A stretch of DNA of 37,290 bases from Acidobacteriota bacterium. Lineage in GTDB: Bacteria > Acidobacteriota > Thermoanaerobaculia > Multivoradales > JAGPDF01. Positions 30,141 to 37,290 of the stretch are shown here, piece after piece (the first letter of the stretch is position 1; every line of letters begins with the position of its first letter). The stretch is taken from contig JAAYLR010000057.1 of NCBI GenBank assembly GCA_012521815.1, forward strand, positions 1 through 37,290, in the 5' to 3' direction. The translations under genes were made by a program, and so were the position numbers. The notes beneath the pieces were generated by a model that made no database searches, was not told the DNA's origin, and worked only from the letters and a program-made list of their open reading frames with translations.

Positions 30141-31370
30141 GCCGGTCACCGGGAGGCCGACGGTGACGGCGAGGGCGGACGGATCGAGGTAGCGACAGGC
30201 GGCGGCGACCTCGGAGTGGGTCACGCCGCGCAGGCGGGCGATCACCCACGCCGGATCGTCCACCGGCTTGCCGGTGAGCGCCGCGGTGGCGAGCAGGTTG
30301 GCCCACTGCCGGGCCGTCTCCCGGCGGAACGGCTCGCGTCCCAACAGATAGGAGCGGGCCTCCTCGACCTCGGCCGGGGTGGGTCCCTCCGCCACGAGCC
30401 GGGCGAGTTCCTCGCGCACCGCGGCCTCGGCCCGGGAGAGGGTGGCGGGAGAGGTCCCCAGATAGCAGACGAGCCGGCCCCGGTCGCGGGCGGCGCCGGC
30501 GGCGGTCTCCGCGGTGGCGGTGTAGGCGAGCCCCTCCCGCTCGCGGATCCGGGTCGGGATGCGGCCGGCAAGGCCGCTGCCGGCGCCGAGGACGATGCCG
30601 AGCAGCGCGAGCGCGGGCAGCTCGGGGTCGTCCTGGTCCACGGTCAGCCGGCCGAGGAAGAGATGCGCCTGATCGTGCCCCCGGGTGACGATCTCGCGCC
30701 GGGCCAGGGGCGTCGCCGGAGGAGCGGGCGGCTCGGGGAGCGGGTCGCCTCCCGCCGGGAGCGCCGCGGCGAGGCCGGCGAGCCGCTCGGCCACCGCCGC
30801 CTCGTCGATCAGCCCCGCCACGGTGAGGACGCCTCCCCAGCCGAGCGCCCGGCGATGGTGCTCGGCGGCATGCTCCGGGGTGAGGGTCGCGAGGCTCTCC
30901 TCGGTGCCCTGCAGCGGCCGCCCCCGGGGGTGAGGGGAGTAGAGCTGGTCGAGGAAGGCGCGGGCGGTGGTGGCGTCGGCCTGATCGGCCAGGCTGGCGA
31001 GCTCGGCCCGCGCCTGCCGGCAGAGCAGCGCGGCGCGGTCGGCCGGGAAGGCCGGCTCGAGCAGGATCTCGGCGAGCCAGTCGAGCGCGAGCGCCCAGTC
31101 GCCGGCGAGCGCGTCGAGCGCCACCGCGTGGGTTTCGAAACCGGAGGTCCCCGTGAGCACCATGCCGCGGCTCTCGGTCGCCTCGGCGAGCGTGCGCCAG
31201 TCGCGCCGGCGCGTCCCCTCCGCCAGGAGCCGGCCGGTGAGGTAGCACTGTCCGGGCACCGCCTCCGCCCGGGCGCCGCCACGCAGCCAGGCGCGCACCG
31301 CCACGAGCGGCGCCCCCTCGACGCGGCGCACGCGGAACTCCCAGCCGGTGGGTGGTGCCGGGGCGCTCAT
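30138..31370 (-). CDS. M16-family peptidase homologue lacking the zinc site (partner subunit)
   Basis: This 410-residue protein has the two-domain M16 (insulinase/processing-peptidase) fold. The place where active enzymes have HxxEH reads GRLLAEGT (46-53), so neither zinc histidine is present. The C-terminal M16 features are clear: LGAGSGLAGRIPTRIREREGLAY, the conserved R-xx-L-AY region. From memory, paired M16 genes in bacteria commonly encode one active and one inactive subunit forming a heterodimer, like mitochondrial processing peptidase. The start overlaps the active M16 gene by 4 bases (ATGA), which supports 1:1 production. No signal peptide is visible, so the protein should be cytoplasmic unless exported by another route. 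Confidence 0.88.
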   Translation of the reverse strand: MSAPAPPTGWEFRVRRVEGAPLVAVRAWLRGGARAEAVPGQCYLTGRLLAEGTRRRDWRTLAEATESRGMVLTGTSGFETHAVALDALAGDWALALDWLAEILLEPAFPADRAALLCRQARAELASLADQADATTARAFLDQLYSPHPRGRPLQGTEESLATLTPEHAAEHHRRALGWGGVLTVAGLIDEAAVAERLAGLAAALPAGGDPLPEPPAPPATPLARREIVTRGHDQAHLFLGRLTVDQDDPELPALALLGIVLGAGSGLAGRIPTRIREREGLAYTATAETAAGAARDRGRLVCYLGTSPATLSRAEAAVREELARLVAEGPTPAEVEEARSYLLGREPFRRETARQWANLLATAALTGKPVDDPAWVIARLRGVTHSEVAAACRYLDPSALAVTVGLPVTG

Positions 31371-32647
31371 GGCAGCGACCAGCCGAGGACGCCGGCGCGT
31401 TCGGGATCGAGCCAGGCCCGCGCCGCCGCCTGCACCCCGCCGGCGTCGGCGGCGAGCGCCGCCGCGAGGGTGCGCCGGGGTTCGTCGAGATCGAAGCCGG
31501 CGAGCGCGGTGCCGGCCACCAGCGCCTGCGTGTGGATCCGCTCGTGGGCGAAAGCCCAGTCGGCGAGGAGCACCCGGCGGGCGCGCGCGAGCTCTCGCTC
31601 TTCCGGGGGCGTGGCGCGGAACCGGGCGAGCTCGGCGAGGAGGGTCTCCTCCACCTGCCGGGGTTCGACCCCCGGGAGCAGCTCGACCGCGATCGTCAGG
31701 TACGGCGCCTCGCTGCCGTCGTGGAGCTCCGCGGAGAGCACGAGGCAGGTGGGATCGGCTTCCACCAGCAGCTGCTGGAGGCGGCTCGAGCGGCCGGCGG
31801 TGAGCAGCGCCAGCGCGAGGCGCAGCGCCCCCTGCTCCGGGCTGCCGGCGGCGGGGGCGGGCAGGGCGAGGAGGAGGCGGGCGGCCTCGCCCTGGTGCCG
31901 CTCGACCCGCACGAGGCCCGGCAGCGGCGGGAGCGGCGGCAGCTCCGGCCGGCTCGTCCCGCGGGCGGCGAGCGGCGCGAACGCCTCCTCGATCCACCGT
32001 CCGGCCTCCGGGCGGAGGGCGCCGGCGACGACCAGGACCGCGTTGTCGGGGCCGTAGAAGCGGCGGTGGAAGTCGGCGAGCTCGGCGGCGCCGGTGGCTC
32101 GCAGGGTGGCCGGGTCGCCGAGGATCGGCTGGCCGTACGGGTGGCCGGGGAAGAGCGCGGCGAGGACCGCCATCTCGAGGGCGTCCCACGGCTCGTCCTC
32201 GTACATCGCGAGCTCCTCGAGGATCACCTGCCGCTCGCTCGCCACCGCTTCCGGGGCGAGCGTGAGCGCCGCCATCCGGTCGGCCTCGACCGCGAGCGCC
32301 GTCCGCCAGCGGTCGGCGCCGAAGGCGAAGTAGAAGGCGGTCAGGTTGTGGCCGGTGAAGGCGTTGTTGACCCCGCCCGCCGCCTGCGTCAGGCGGTCGA
32401 TCTCGCCCGGCCCGAAGCCCGGAGAGCCCTTGAACATCAGATGCTCGAGGAAGTGGGCGACACCCCGATGCGCCGCCGGCTCGTCGCGCGTCCCCGCCCG
32501 GTAGAAGAGCGCGGTGGTCACCAGGTCGGCCTGCCGGTTCGGCAGCAGGCAGACCTCCATGCCGTTGGCGAGCCGGCCGAGGATGGCGCGACGGAGCCAG
32601 GGGAGGGGATCGGGGAACGGCGGCGCTGCCGTCTGTCGGACCGGCAA
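31367..32647 (-). CDS. M16-family zinc metallopeptidase, active subunit
   Basis: The product is 426 residues. The inverted zinc motif HFLEH is at 65-69 (His65, Glu68, His69), with the third ligand Glu145 in VILEELAMYED, 76 residues after His69, the usual spacing. It should cleave peptides inside the closed clamshell formed with the inactive partner encoded downstream. The start is a TTG at 32647, 7 bases after the kinase stop; no ATG or GTG lies between it and the conserved LANGMEV region, except codons inside the domain. The kinase 3' end would provide a weak G-rich ribosome site. No signal peptide was seen. It is co-transcribed with the kinase and its partner subunit. Confidence 0.9.
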   Translation of the reverse strand: MPVRQTAAPPFPDPLPWLRRAILGRLANGMEVCLLPNRQADLVTTALFYRAGTRDEPAAHRGVAHFLEHLMFKGSPGFGPGEIDRLTQAAGGVNNAFTGHNLTAFYFAFGADRWRTALAVEADRMAALTLAPEAVASERQVILEELAMYEDEPWDALEMAVLAALFPGHPYGQPILGDPATLRATGAAELADFHRRFYGPDNAVLVVAGALRPEAGRWIEEAFAPLAARGTSRPELPPLPPLPGLVRVERHQGEAARLLLALPAPAAGSPEQGALRLALALLTAGRSSRLQQLLVEADPTCLVLSAELHDGSEAPYLTIAVELLPGVEPRQVEETLLAELARFRATPPEERELARARRVLLADWAFAHERIHTQALVAGTALAGFDLDEPRRTLAAALAADAGGVQAAARAWLDPERAGVLGWSLP

Positions 32648-32654
32648 GCGCGAC

Positions 32655-34652
32655 TCACTCGCGAGCCAGCCGCACCTCGACGTTGGTGCGGCGGTCGTGC
32701 GCCCGGGGGTCGATCTCCAGCTCGATCTCCGTCGGAGCGTAGCCGGGGGCGGAGAGCACGATCCGATGCACTCCCGTCGGCAGCGCGAGCAGCCGCTTGC
32801 CGCCGACCCCGCCCCGGAACTCCGCGGCCGTGCCGAGGCGCCGGCCGCCGGTCGAGACCTCGGCGTCGTCCGGCGTCACCCGCAGCGTGATCCCCTCGCG
32901 CACCCGGACCCGGCGGACCTCGCGCCCCGTGGAGAGGCCGCCGCCGGGCAGGTTCAGGTTGGCGCTGATCGTGGTGGTGCCCTGAGCGCCCGGTTTCGTG
33001 CGCACCCGCAGCCGCAGCTCGCGCCCCTCGTGCCGGATCCGCACCAGATGCGTGCCCGGGTAGGGCAGCGTGAAGGCGCGCCCGCCCTTCTTGGCGTTCG
33101 CCGCGTTCCACTCCGAGGCGCGTCCGATCAGCGTGCGGCCGACGAGCACGAAGGCGCCGTCGGGGATCACCTGGAAGCTCAGGTGGAGGCTGCTTTCGAT
33201 CTCGCGATCGACCGGCGCGGTCTCGGCCTCCTCCTCTTCGCTCGGCTCGTTCGCCACCTCCACGGGAGCCGCGGTCGGGACTGCGGTCGGCACCGGAATG
33301 GCCGTGGGCACCGGCTTCGGCGACGGGGAAGGACGCGGCTCGGGTGCCGGGGTGCTCTCGGGGGGCGGAGCGTGGGGTACCGGGGTGGCGGCCGGCACCG
33401 CGCGGACGTCCACCGGTTCGACCTCGACCGGCCGGGGAGGCGGAACGGGCGTGGCCGCCAGCTCGGGACCGGGGAGCACCTCTTCCGGCTCCAGCGGCAG
33501 GGGAGTCGGGGCCGTCACCTGTCCGGCGGCCGGCGGTGCGGGAGCCCGCTGGAGCCAGGCCCGGCCGGCGAATCCCGCGCCGACGAGCAGCGCCACCGCC
33601 GCGAGGATGCCCCCGGCGACGAGGAGCCCCTTCCGGCCGCCCGGGGGCCGCGAGGCGGGAGCGGCCGCCGGGGTGGCCGGAGGCGCGGGAGGCGGCGGCG
33701 TGGGAGACGCCGGCGGGGGAGGCGGAGCGGGCGGGGGCGTCATCAGCACCGTCGCCGGGAGCACCTCCTCCGCGGGGTCGGGGGCCGCCGGGGCGGCGAG
33801 CAGGGCGGGGTCGAGCTCGCCTTCCAGACGGGCGATCTCGAGCGCCGCCTCCCGGGCACTGCCGAAACGGGCATTGCGATCCTTCGCCAGCATCCGCCGC
33901 AGGAGGGCATCGAGCCGGGGGGTCAGATCGGCCCGGCGCTCCGGCAGGCCGGCGGGCTCCTGGTGGAGGATCTGATAGACGAGCGTGGTCAGCGTCTCGC
34001 CGCGGAACGGCCGCTGGTGGGTGAGCAGCTCGTAGAGCACCACGCCGAGGGAGAAGAGGTCGCTGCGTCCGTCGAGCTCCTCGCCGCGGATCTGTTCCGG
34101 CGACAGGTAGTGAGGGCTGCCGACCACCGAGCCGGTCATCGTCAGCTCGGTCTGCTGGCCGACCAGCTTCGCGATCCCGAAGTCGGCGATCTTCAGCTCG
34201 CCCGCGCGGATGAGCATCAGGTTGCTCGGCTTGATGTCGCGATGGACGATCCCCTGGCGGTGCGCGTAGTCGAGCCCCTCGGCCGCCTGCCGGATCAGCG
34301 CCAGCGCCTGGCCGAGGGTGAGCGGCGGTCCGTCTTCGAGCCGCTGGGCGAGATCGGCTCCCTCCACGAACTCGAAGGCGAGGAAGAAGACCCCGCGGTC
34401 CTCGCCGGCGTCGAAGAGGGTGACGATGTGCGGATGCAGCAGCCGGCCGGTGGCGCGCGCCTCGCGCAGCAGCCGCTGGCGGCGCTCGGCCACCTCCGCC
34501 GGGCGCCCCTCCTCGATCCGGACGGTCTTGATCGCGAGCTGCCGTTCGATCTGCGGGTCTTCGGCGAGGTAGACCTCGCCCATCGCTCCCGCTCCGAGCG
34601 GGCGCACGATGCGGTAACGACCGAGCTGATCGCCGGCGGCGAGCGGGCTCAT
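32655..34652 (-). CDS. Membrane Ser/Thr protein kinase with PEGA-like extracytoplasmic domain
   Basis: The product is 665 residues. The Hanks-type kinase domain (about 12-275) is complete: G20-x-G-xx-G loop, Lys42, Glu64, HRDIKPSN at 137-144 with catalytic Asp139, DFG at 157-159, then an activation loop with several Thr/Ser and SPEQ. As an RD kinase it is probably activated by autophosphorylation. A Pro/Ala-rich linker (about 300-337) leads to one TM helix (342-363). A second Pro/Thr/Glu-rich spacer (about 370-455) follows. The C-terminal region (about 480-665) is beta-rich, with a PEGA-like unit near the end containing LPTGVHRIVLSAPGY. The kinase should be cytoplasmic and the PEGA-like part periplasmic. 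It overlaps the DUF2007 gene by 4 bases, hinting at signalling between them and the downstream M16 pair. Confidence 0.92.
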   Translation of the reverse strand: MSPLAAGDQLGRYRIVRPLGAGAMGEVYLAEDPQIERQLAIKTVRIEEGRPAEVAERRQRLLREARATGRLLHPHIVTLFDAGEDRGVFFLAFEFVEGADLAQRLEDGPPLTLGQALALIRQAAEGLDYAHRQGIVHRDIKPSNLMLIRAGELKIADFGIAKLVGQQTELTMTGSVVGSPHYLSPEQIRGEELDGRSDLFSLGVVLYELLTHQRPFRGETLTTLVYQILHQEPAGLPERRADLTPRLDALLRRMLAKDRNARFGSAREAALEIARLEGELDPALLAAPAAPDPAEEVLPATVLMTPPPAPPPPPASPTPPPPAPPATPAAAPASRPPGGRKGLLVAGGILAAVALLVGAGFAGRAWLQRAPAPPAAGQVTAPTPLPLEPEEVLPGPELAATPVPPPRPVEVEPVDVRAVPAATPVPHAPPPESTPAPEPRPSPSPKPVPTAIPVPTAVPTAAPVEVANEPSEEEEAETAPVDREIESSLHLSFQVIPDGAFVLVGRTLIGRASEWNAANAKKGGRAFTLPYPGTHLVRIRHEGRELRLRVRTKPGAQGTTTISANLNLPGGGLSTGREVRRVRVREGITLRVTPDDAEVSTGGRRLGTAAEFRGGVGGKRLLALPTGVHRIVLSAPGYAPTEIELEIDPRAHDRRTNVEVRLARE

Positions 34653-34900
34653 CGGGCGTCGTCTGCTTCCTGGCCGGAGACGTCCTGCTCACGGCTGGCG
34701 AGCAGCGCCTCGGCTTCCGCGAAGCGGTCGGCGGGGACGTGCACCCGGATCTCGCTCAGGCCTCCGAAGTTGACCGGCTCCTGGGTGAAGCGCAGCGACT
34801 CGATCCGGGCGGGGATCCCCTGGTTCTCCAGGAAGCCCGCCACCAGCGTCGCCTCTTCTTCGGTCCCCAGCACCTCGACGGTCCGCCACTCCTCGCTCAT
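34649..34900 (-). CDS. Small DUF2007-type putative signal-transducing protein
   Basis: This 83-residue cytoplasmic protein matches the DUF2007 pattern. It begins with TVEVLGTEEEATLVAGFLENQGIPARI, a ferredoxin-like beta-alpha-beta start, and continues with IRVHVPADRFAEAEALLA. Proteins of this family are called putative signal-transducing proteins and probably bind small ligands or partners; none is known here. It overlaps the metallophosphoesterase gene (4 bases) at its start and the kinase gene (4 bases) at its end, so it is made stoichiometrically with them. A GGAGGTGAGG ribosome site precedes the ATG. It may be a sensor or adaptor for the kinase, which is inference. Confidence 0.82.
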   Translation of the reverse strand: MSEEWRTVEVLGTEEEATLVAGFLENQGIPARIESLRFTQEPVNFGGLSEIRVHVPADRFAEAEALLASREQDVSGQEADDAR

Positions 34901-35766
34901 CCCTCACCTCCCCGGGTTTTGCCGGTATCTGTCTGGATGATACCTCCCGCGGCCGGCTCCGGGAGGCGGTGGCGCGGGAAACGGTGCGCTTCGCGCGCCA
35001 CGAAGCGGGCGGTCTCCGGATCGTGGCGCAGGACGGAGAGGGCGATCGCCTCCGCGTCGATCTCGATCCAGGTGGCGCTGTGCGCGAGCCGCTCGGCGCC
35101 GCGGCCGCGGGCCGAGGTCGTCGTCCCGCAGTGGACGATCACGAACCGGCCGTCGAGGCCGGGGAACGCCTCCTCGCTGCGCACGACGAACGCCTCGTGG
35201 AGGTGCCCCGCGACCACCAGCTCGACCCCGGCCCGGGCGAACGCCGCCGCCGCCCGGCGGGCGCCCCGCATCGTCTCGGGGTTCTCGAGACCGGCGACGG
35301 GCGCGAGCACGTGGTGGGCGACGACGATCCGGCAGCGACCGGGCGGTTCGGCGGCGAAGGCGGCCTCGAGCCGGGCAAGGCGACGGCGGCGGATCCTCCC
35401 GTTGGTGAACGTCCAGTTGTGCGCGGTGTTGACCCCGATCACCGCGAGCTCGTCGTCGTGGAAGGTGGGTTCGAGATCGCGCGCGAAATGCCGGCGGTAG
35501 ACGCCGAACGGGGCGAAGAGCCGCTCCCAGACGCGGTAGAGCGGGACGTCGTGGTTGCCCGGCACGACGAGCACGGGGCGGCCGAGGCCGTCCACCCAGG
35601 CGCGGGCGGCGCGGAACTGTGCCTTCCGGGCGCGCTGCGTGAGGTCGCCCGAGAGCAGGACGAGGTCGGGCTGGCGCGCCGCCACGAGGGCCGCGGCGGC
35701 GCGAGCCACCTCGGGCTGATGGTGCGGACCGAAGTGGACGTCGGAGAGATGGAAGAGGCGGCGCAC
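34897..35766 (-). CDS. Calcineurin-like metallophosphoesterase
   Basis: This 289-residue enzyme has the full metallophosphoesterase set: D9-x-H11 (LSDVHFG), G-D41 (LSGDLT), GNHD at 70-73, His151 (VAHH) and GHLH at 187-190. These bind two metal ions and hydrolyse phosphomono- or diesters. The length and motifs fit the cyclic-nucleotide phosphodiesterase/Icc-like group, but the substrate may equally be another phosphoester. No signal peptide is present. It starts 13 bases downstream of the 80-residue membrane protein gene, and its stop overlaps the DUF2007 start. Near the 3' end an inverted repeat (GGTATC/GATACC, 34924-34944) lies upstream of the DUF2007 ribosome site. Confidence 0.9.
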   Translation of the reverse strand: MRRLFHLSDVHFGPHHQPEVARAAAALVAARQPDLVLLSGDLTQRARKAQFRAARAWVDGLGRPVLVVPGNHDVPLYRVWERLFAPFGVYRRHFARDLEPTFHDDELAVIGVNTAHNWTFTNGRIRRRRLARLEAAFAAEPPGRCRIVVAHHVLAPVAGLENPETMRGARRAAAAFARAGVELVVAGHLHEAFVVRSEEAFPGLDGRFVIVHCGTTTSARGRGAERLAHSATWIEIDAEAIALSVLRHDPETARFVAREAHRFPRHRLPEPAAGGIIQTDTGKTRGGEG

Positions 35767-35779
35767 GGTCCGGCCCTGC

Positions 35780-36022
35780 CTAGCCGCCGTCCTCCCCGAG
35801 CAATCCTTCGACCTGGGAGGTGAGGCGCGTCGCGGCGAGCGATCCGATCGCGCTCAGCAGCGCGGGCCCCTGGCTGCGGGCGAGCAGGAAGCCGCCGAGC
35901 GCCGCCACCGCGAGGCTCGTCTTCGGGTAGGTCCGGACCAGCCGTTCCCAGTCGAGCTCCTCCGGGAAGACCTCGTCGAGCAGCTCGTCGGCGAACGACG
36001 GCGGCCGCGTGCCGCGCGCCAT
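35780..36022 (-). CDS. Small membrane protein of unknown function (80 residues)
   Basis: The product has an acidic N-terminal part (DELLDEVFPEELDWERLVRT), one hydrophobic helix (about residues 34-52, with the small-residue motif AALGGFLLA), a second weaker hydrophobic stretch (54-65) and an acidic tail. I do not recognise the family. Its position, 10 bases after the DUF883-like gene and 13 bases before the phosphoesterase gene on the same strand, makes it part of the seven-gene operon. It may work with the DUF883-like protein at the inner membrane. Codon use matches its neighbours. Confidence 0.65.
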   Translation of the reverse strand: MARGTRPPSFADELLDEVFPEELDWERLVRTYPKTSLAVAALGGFLLARSQGPALLSAIGSLAATRLTSQVEGLLGEDGG

Positions 36023-36032
36023 CGGTTCGGTC

Positions 36033-36416
36033 TCAGTCGTTGCGCCGCGGCCGCAGCAGCAGGCCGAGCGCGAAACCGACCGCGGCCGCGATCAGGATCG
36101 ACTTGCCGGGGTTGTCGCGCACGTACTCGTTGACGTCGGTGGAGAGCTCCGCCACGTCCTTGCGCACCCGTTCGTAGCCCTGACGCAGGCTCTCCCGGGC
36201 CTGCTCGACCCGTTCCCGGGAGTAGACGCGCGCCGCCTCGGCGCGCCGGCGGGCCGAGGCCTTGGCCGCCTGCATCCTGTCGCCCATCTCGTCGGCGAGC
36301 TCTTCGATCCGCTCGCGGGCGCGGCCGAGCCCTTCGCCGATCTCCTCGCGAGCCTCTTCGATCGCCTCGGTCACGGCATCCTTGGCGCGATCGATCGCCT
36401 TGCTGGTATCTGCCAT
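36033..36416 (-). CDS. DUF883/ElaB-YqjD-like membrane-anchored coiled-coil protein
   Basis: The product is 127 residues. Residues 1-95 form a highly charged, Ala/Glu/Arg-rich amphipathic coiled coil. Then come NEYVRDNPGKS and a hydrophobic C-terminal anchor (about 104-121) ending LLLRPRRND. This layout is that of ElaB/YqjD/DUF883 proteins, C-tail-anchored inner-membrane proteins, some of which bind ribosomes in stationary phase. I chose the ATG at 36416, which has GGGAGG just upstream; an ATG at 36467 would add 17 residues unlike the family. It is the first gene of the operon, divergent from the metallo-beta-lactamase gene. Stress-induced expression would be typical of the family. Confidence 0.8.
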   Translation of the reverse strand: MADTSKAIDRAKDAVTEAIEEAREEIGEGLGRARERIEELADEMGDRMQAAKASARRRAEAARVYSRERVEQARESLRQGYERVRKDVAELSTDVNEYVRDNPGKSILIAAAVGFALGLLLRPRRND

Positions 36417-36523
36417 CTCGTTCCTCCCGGCGCCGGCAGGAGGGTGCCGGTGCATGTGGATGCCCATGATACCCGGTTCGCCCGGAGGGCGTCTGCTACA
36501 CTGCCGCGGGAGGATCCGGTCTC
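36417..36523. promoter_or_regulatory. Divergent intergenic region with two -10-like boxes
   Basis: This 107-base gap should drive the seven-gene - strand run and the + strand nuclease gene. TATCAT (complement of 36466-36471) could be a -10 for the - strand, and TACACT (36497-36502) for the + strand. Neither has a recognisable -35 element. Confidence 0.3.
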
Positions 36524-37290
36524 ATGGGCGAGGTGCGTTTCGTGGGCGCCTGCGGCACGGTCACGGGCTCCTGCACGCTGCTGCGCTGGGGTGGTTTCCG
36601 GCTGCTCGTCGACTGCGGCCTCTATCAGGGGGACGAGGAGACGGAGGCTCTCAACTGGCAGCCGTTCCCCTTCGCCGCCCGCGAGATCGACGCGGTCGTC
36701 CTCACCCACGCCCATCTCGATCACTGCGGCCTGCTGCCGAAGCTCGCGAGCGAGGGGTTCACCGGGCCGGTCCACGCCTCGCGCCCCACCCGGGCGCTCG
36801 CCTCGCTGGTGCTGCGCGACGCGGCCGAGCTCCAGGAGGAAGAGGCCCGCTTCGCCCGCAAGAAGGGGTACAGCCGGCACGCCGAGCCGCGGGCGCTCTT
36901 CGGGCCGCGCGACGCGAAGCGGGCGCTCGCGCTCTTCGAGCCGCTGCCTTTCGAGCAGGAGCGCGAGGTCGCGCCCGGCATCTCCATCCGTCTGCATCGT
37001 GCCGGCCACCTGCTCGGGGCGGCGTCGGTGGAGGTGAGCGCGAAGGGGAGCGACGGCAAGCGGCGCCGCTGGCTCTTCTCTGGCGATGTCGGCCGCTACG
37101 ACGTGCCGATCCTGCGCGACCCGGTGCCTCCGGCCGCCGTGCCCGCGGCGGTGCTCCTCGAGTCGACCTACGGCAACCGGCTCCACGCCCCCGAGCCGCC
37201 GGTCGAGGGGCTCCGGACGGTGATCGCACGGACCTTCGCCCGCGGGGGGAGCGTGGTGATCCCGGCGTTCGCGCTCGGCCGCACCCAGGA
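36524..37290 (+). CDS. Beta-CASP metallo-beta-lactamase-fold RNA nuclease, N-terminal part
   Basis: The gene runs off the right end; 255 codons are visible. The metal site HAHLDH covers residues 62-67 (His62, His64, Asp66, His67). The third histidine is in RAGHLLGAAS and the bridging aspartate in SGDVGRYD. LESTYGN and the following segment leading to AFALGRTQ mark the start of the beta-CASP domain, as in CPSF73/YsxB-type exo- and endoribonucleases. The product should be a cytoplasmic mRNA- or rRNA-processing nuclease. The ATG at 36524 has GGGAGG at 36508-36513. The zinc ligands visible so far are intact. Confidence 0.9.
   Translation, partial: MGEVRFVGACGTVTGSCTLLRWGGFRLLVDCGLYQGDEETEALNWQPFPFAAREIDAVVLTHAHLDHCGLLPKLASEGFTGPVHASRPTRALASLVLRDAAELQEEEARFARKKGYSRHAEPRALFGPRDAKRALALFEPLPFEQEREVAPGISIRLHRAGHLLGAASVEVSAKGSDGKRRRWLFSGDVGRYDVPILRDPVPPAAVPAAVLLESTYGNRLHAPEPPVEGLRTVIARTFARGGSVVIPAFALGRTQ

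Noticed and set aside
30138-31370. Second active M16 peptidase
   Set aside because: The HxxEH position reads GRLLAEGT, so zinc cannot be bound in the normal way.

Overview
The window is high-GC bacterial chromosomal DNA (sample lines in housekeeping genes count about 72% GC). It is densely packed with genes, many overlapping by ATGA. It has no tRNA, rRNA, transposase, integrase or CRISPR array that I can see. The gene mix suggests a Gram-negative-type, environmental high-GC lineage: a secreted DUF11-rich nuclease with an IPTL-CTERM-like tail, a membrane pyrophosphatase, a Ser/Thr kinase with a PEGA-like tail, an archaeal-type phosphoglycerate mutase and paired M16 peptidases. Acidobacteriota (Thermoanaerobaculia-like) would fit, but this is an inference with modest confidence and no marker gene here settles it.

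Region 1 (1-6890) is a defence island. It opens with two tandem copies of a C-rich hairpin repeat. A type III restriction-modification operon follows: Mod methyltransferase, a Fic-domain protein with a C-terminal winged helix, and Res helicase-nuclease. Between fic and res lies a 187-base gap holding six TTGCGAC-like boxes spaced 11-12 bp apart and further GCGACA-core boxes. The gap can also be read as a 63-codon ORF that touches both neighbours. Mod has a block of lower GC between its two catalytic motifs, where type III enzymes carry the target-recognition domain, and its open frame continues upstream through the repeat. After Res comes a short relic of a type I HsdR subunit.

Region 2 (6895-14674, + strand) holds a zinc-ribbon FmdB-type protein overlapping a small membrane protein, then two secreted enzymes: a 1,666-residue multidomain extracellular nuclease and an S10 serine carboxypeptidase.

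Region 3 (14652-21739) has a GTPase (DUF3482 type) and its membrane partner (DUF2868 type), and a K+-dependent membrane pyrophosphatase, all on the - strand. Divergent from the pyrophosphatase is a Na+-coupled NSS-family transporter with a 44-residue MetS-like small subunit.

Region 4 (21756-30107) contains argS, a divergent macro-domain gene ending in a good intrinsic terminator, and a four-gene - strand cluster (SEC-C protein, TrmJ-type RNA methyltransferase, unknown protein, apgM). A zinc alcohol dehydrogenase is divergent from that cluster.

Region 5 (30138-36416, - strand) is one tightly packed seven-gene run: DUF883-like membrane-anchored coiled coil, small membrane protein, metallophosphoesterase, DUF2007 protein, Ser/Thr kinase with a PEGA-like tail, an active M16 peptidase and a catalytically dead M16 partner. 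A beta-CASP metallo-beta-lactamase gene diverges from it and runs off the right end.

The best candidate for an unusual system is the Mod-Fic-Res operon with its phased repeat array. It looks like a restriction system with a built-in, possibly self-regulated, Fic effector.
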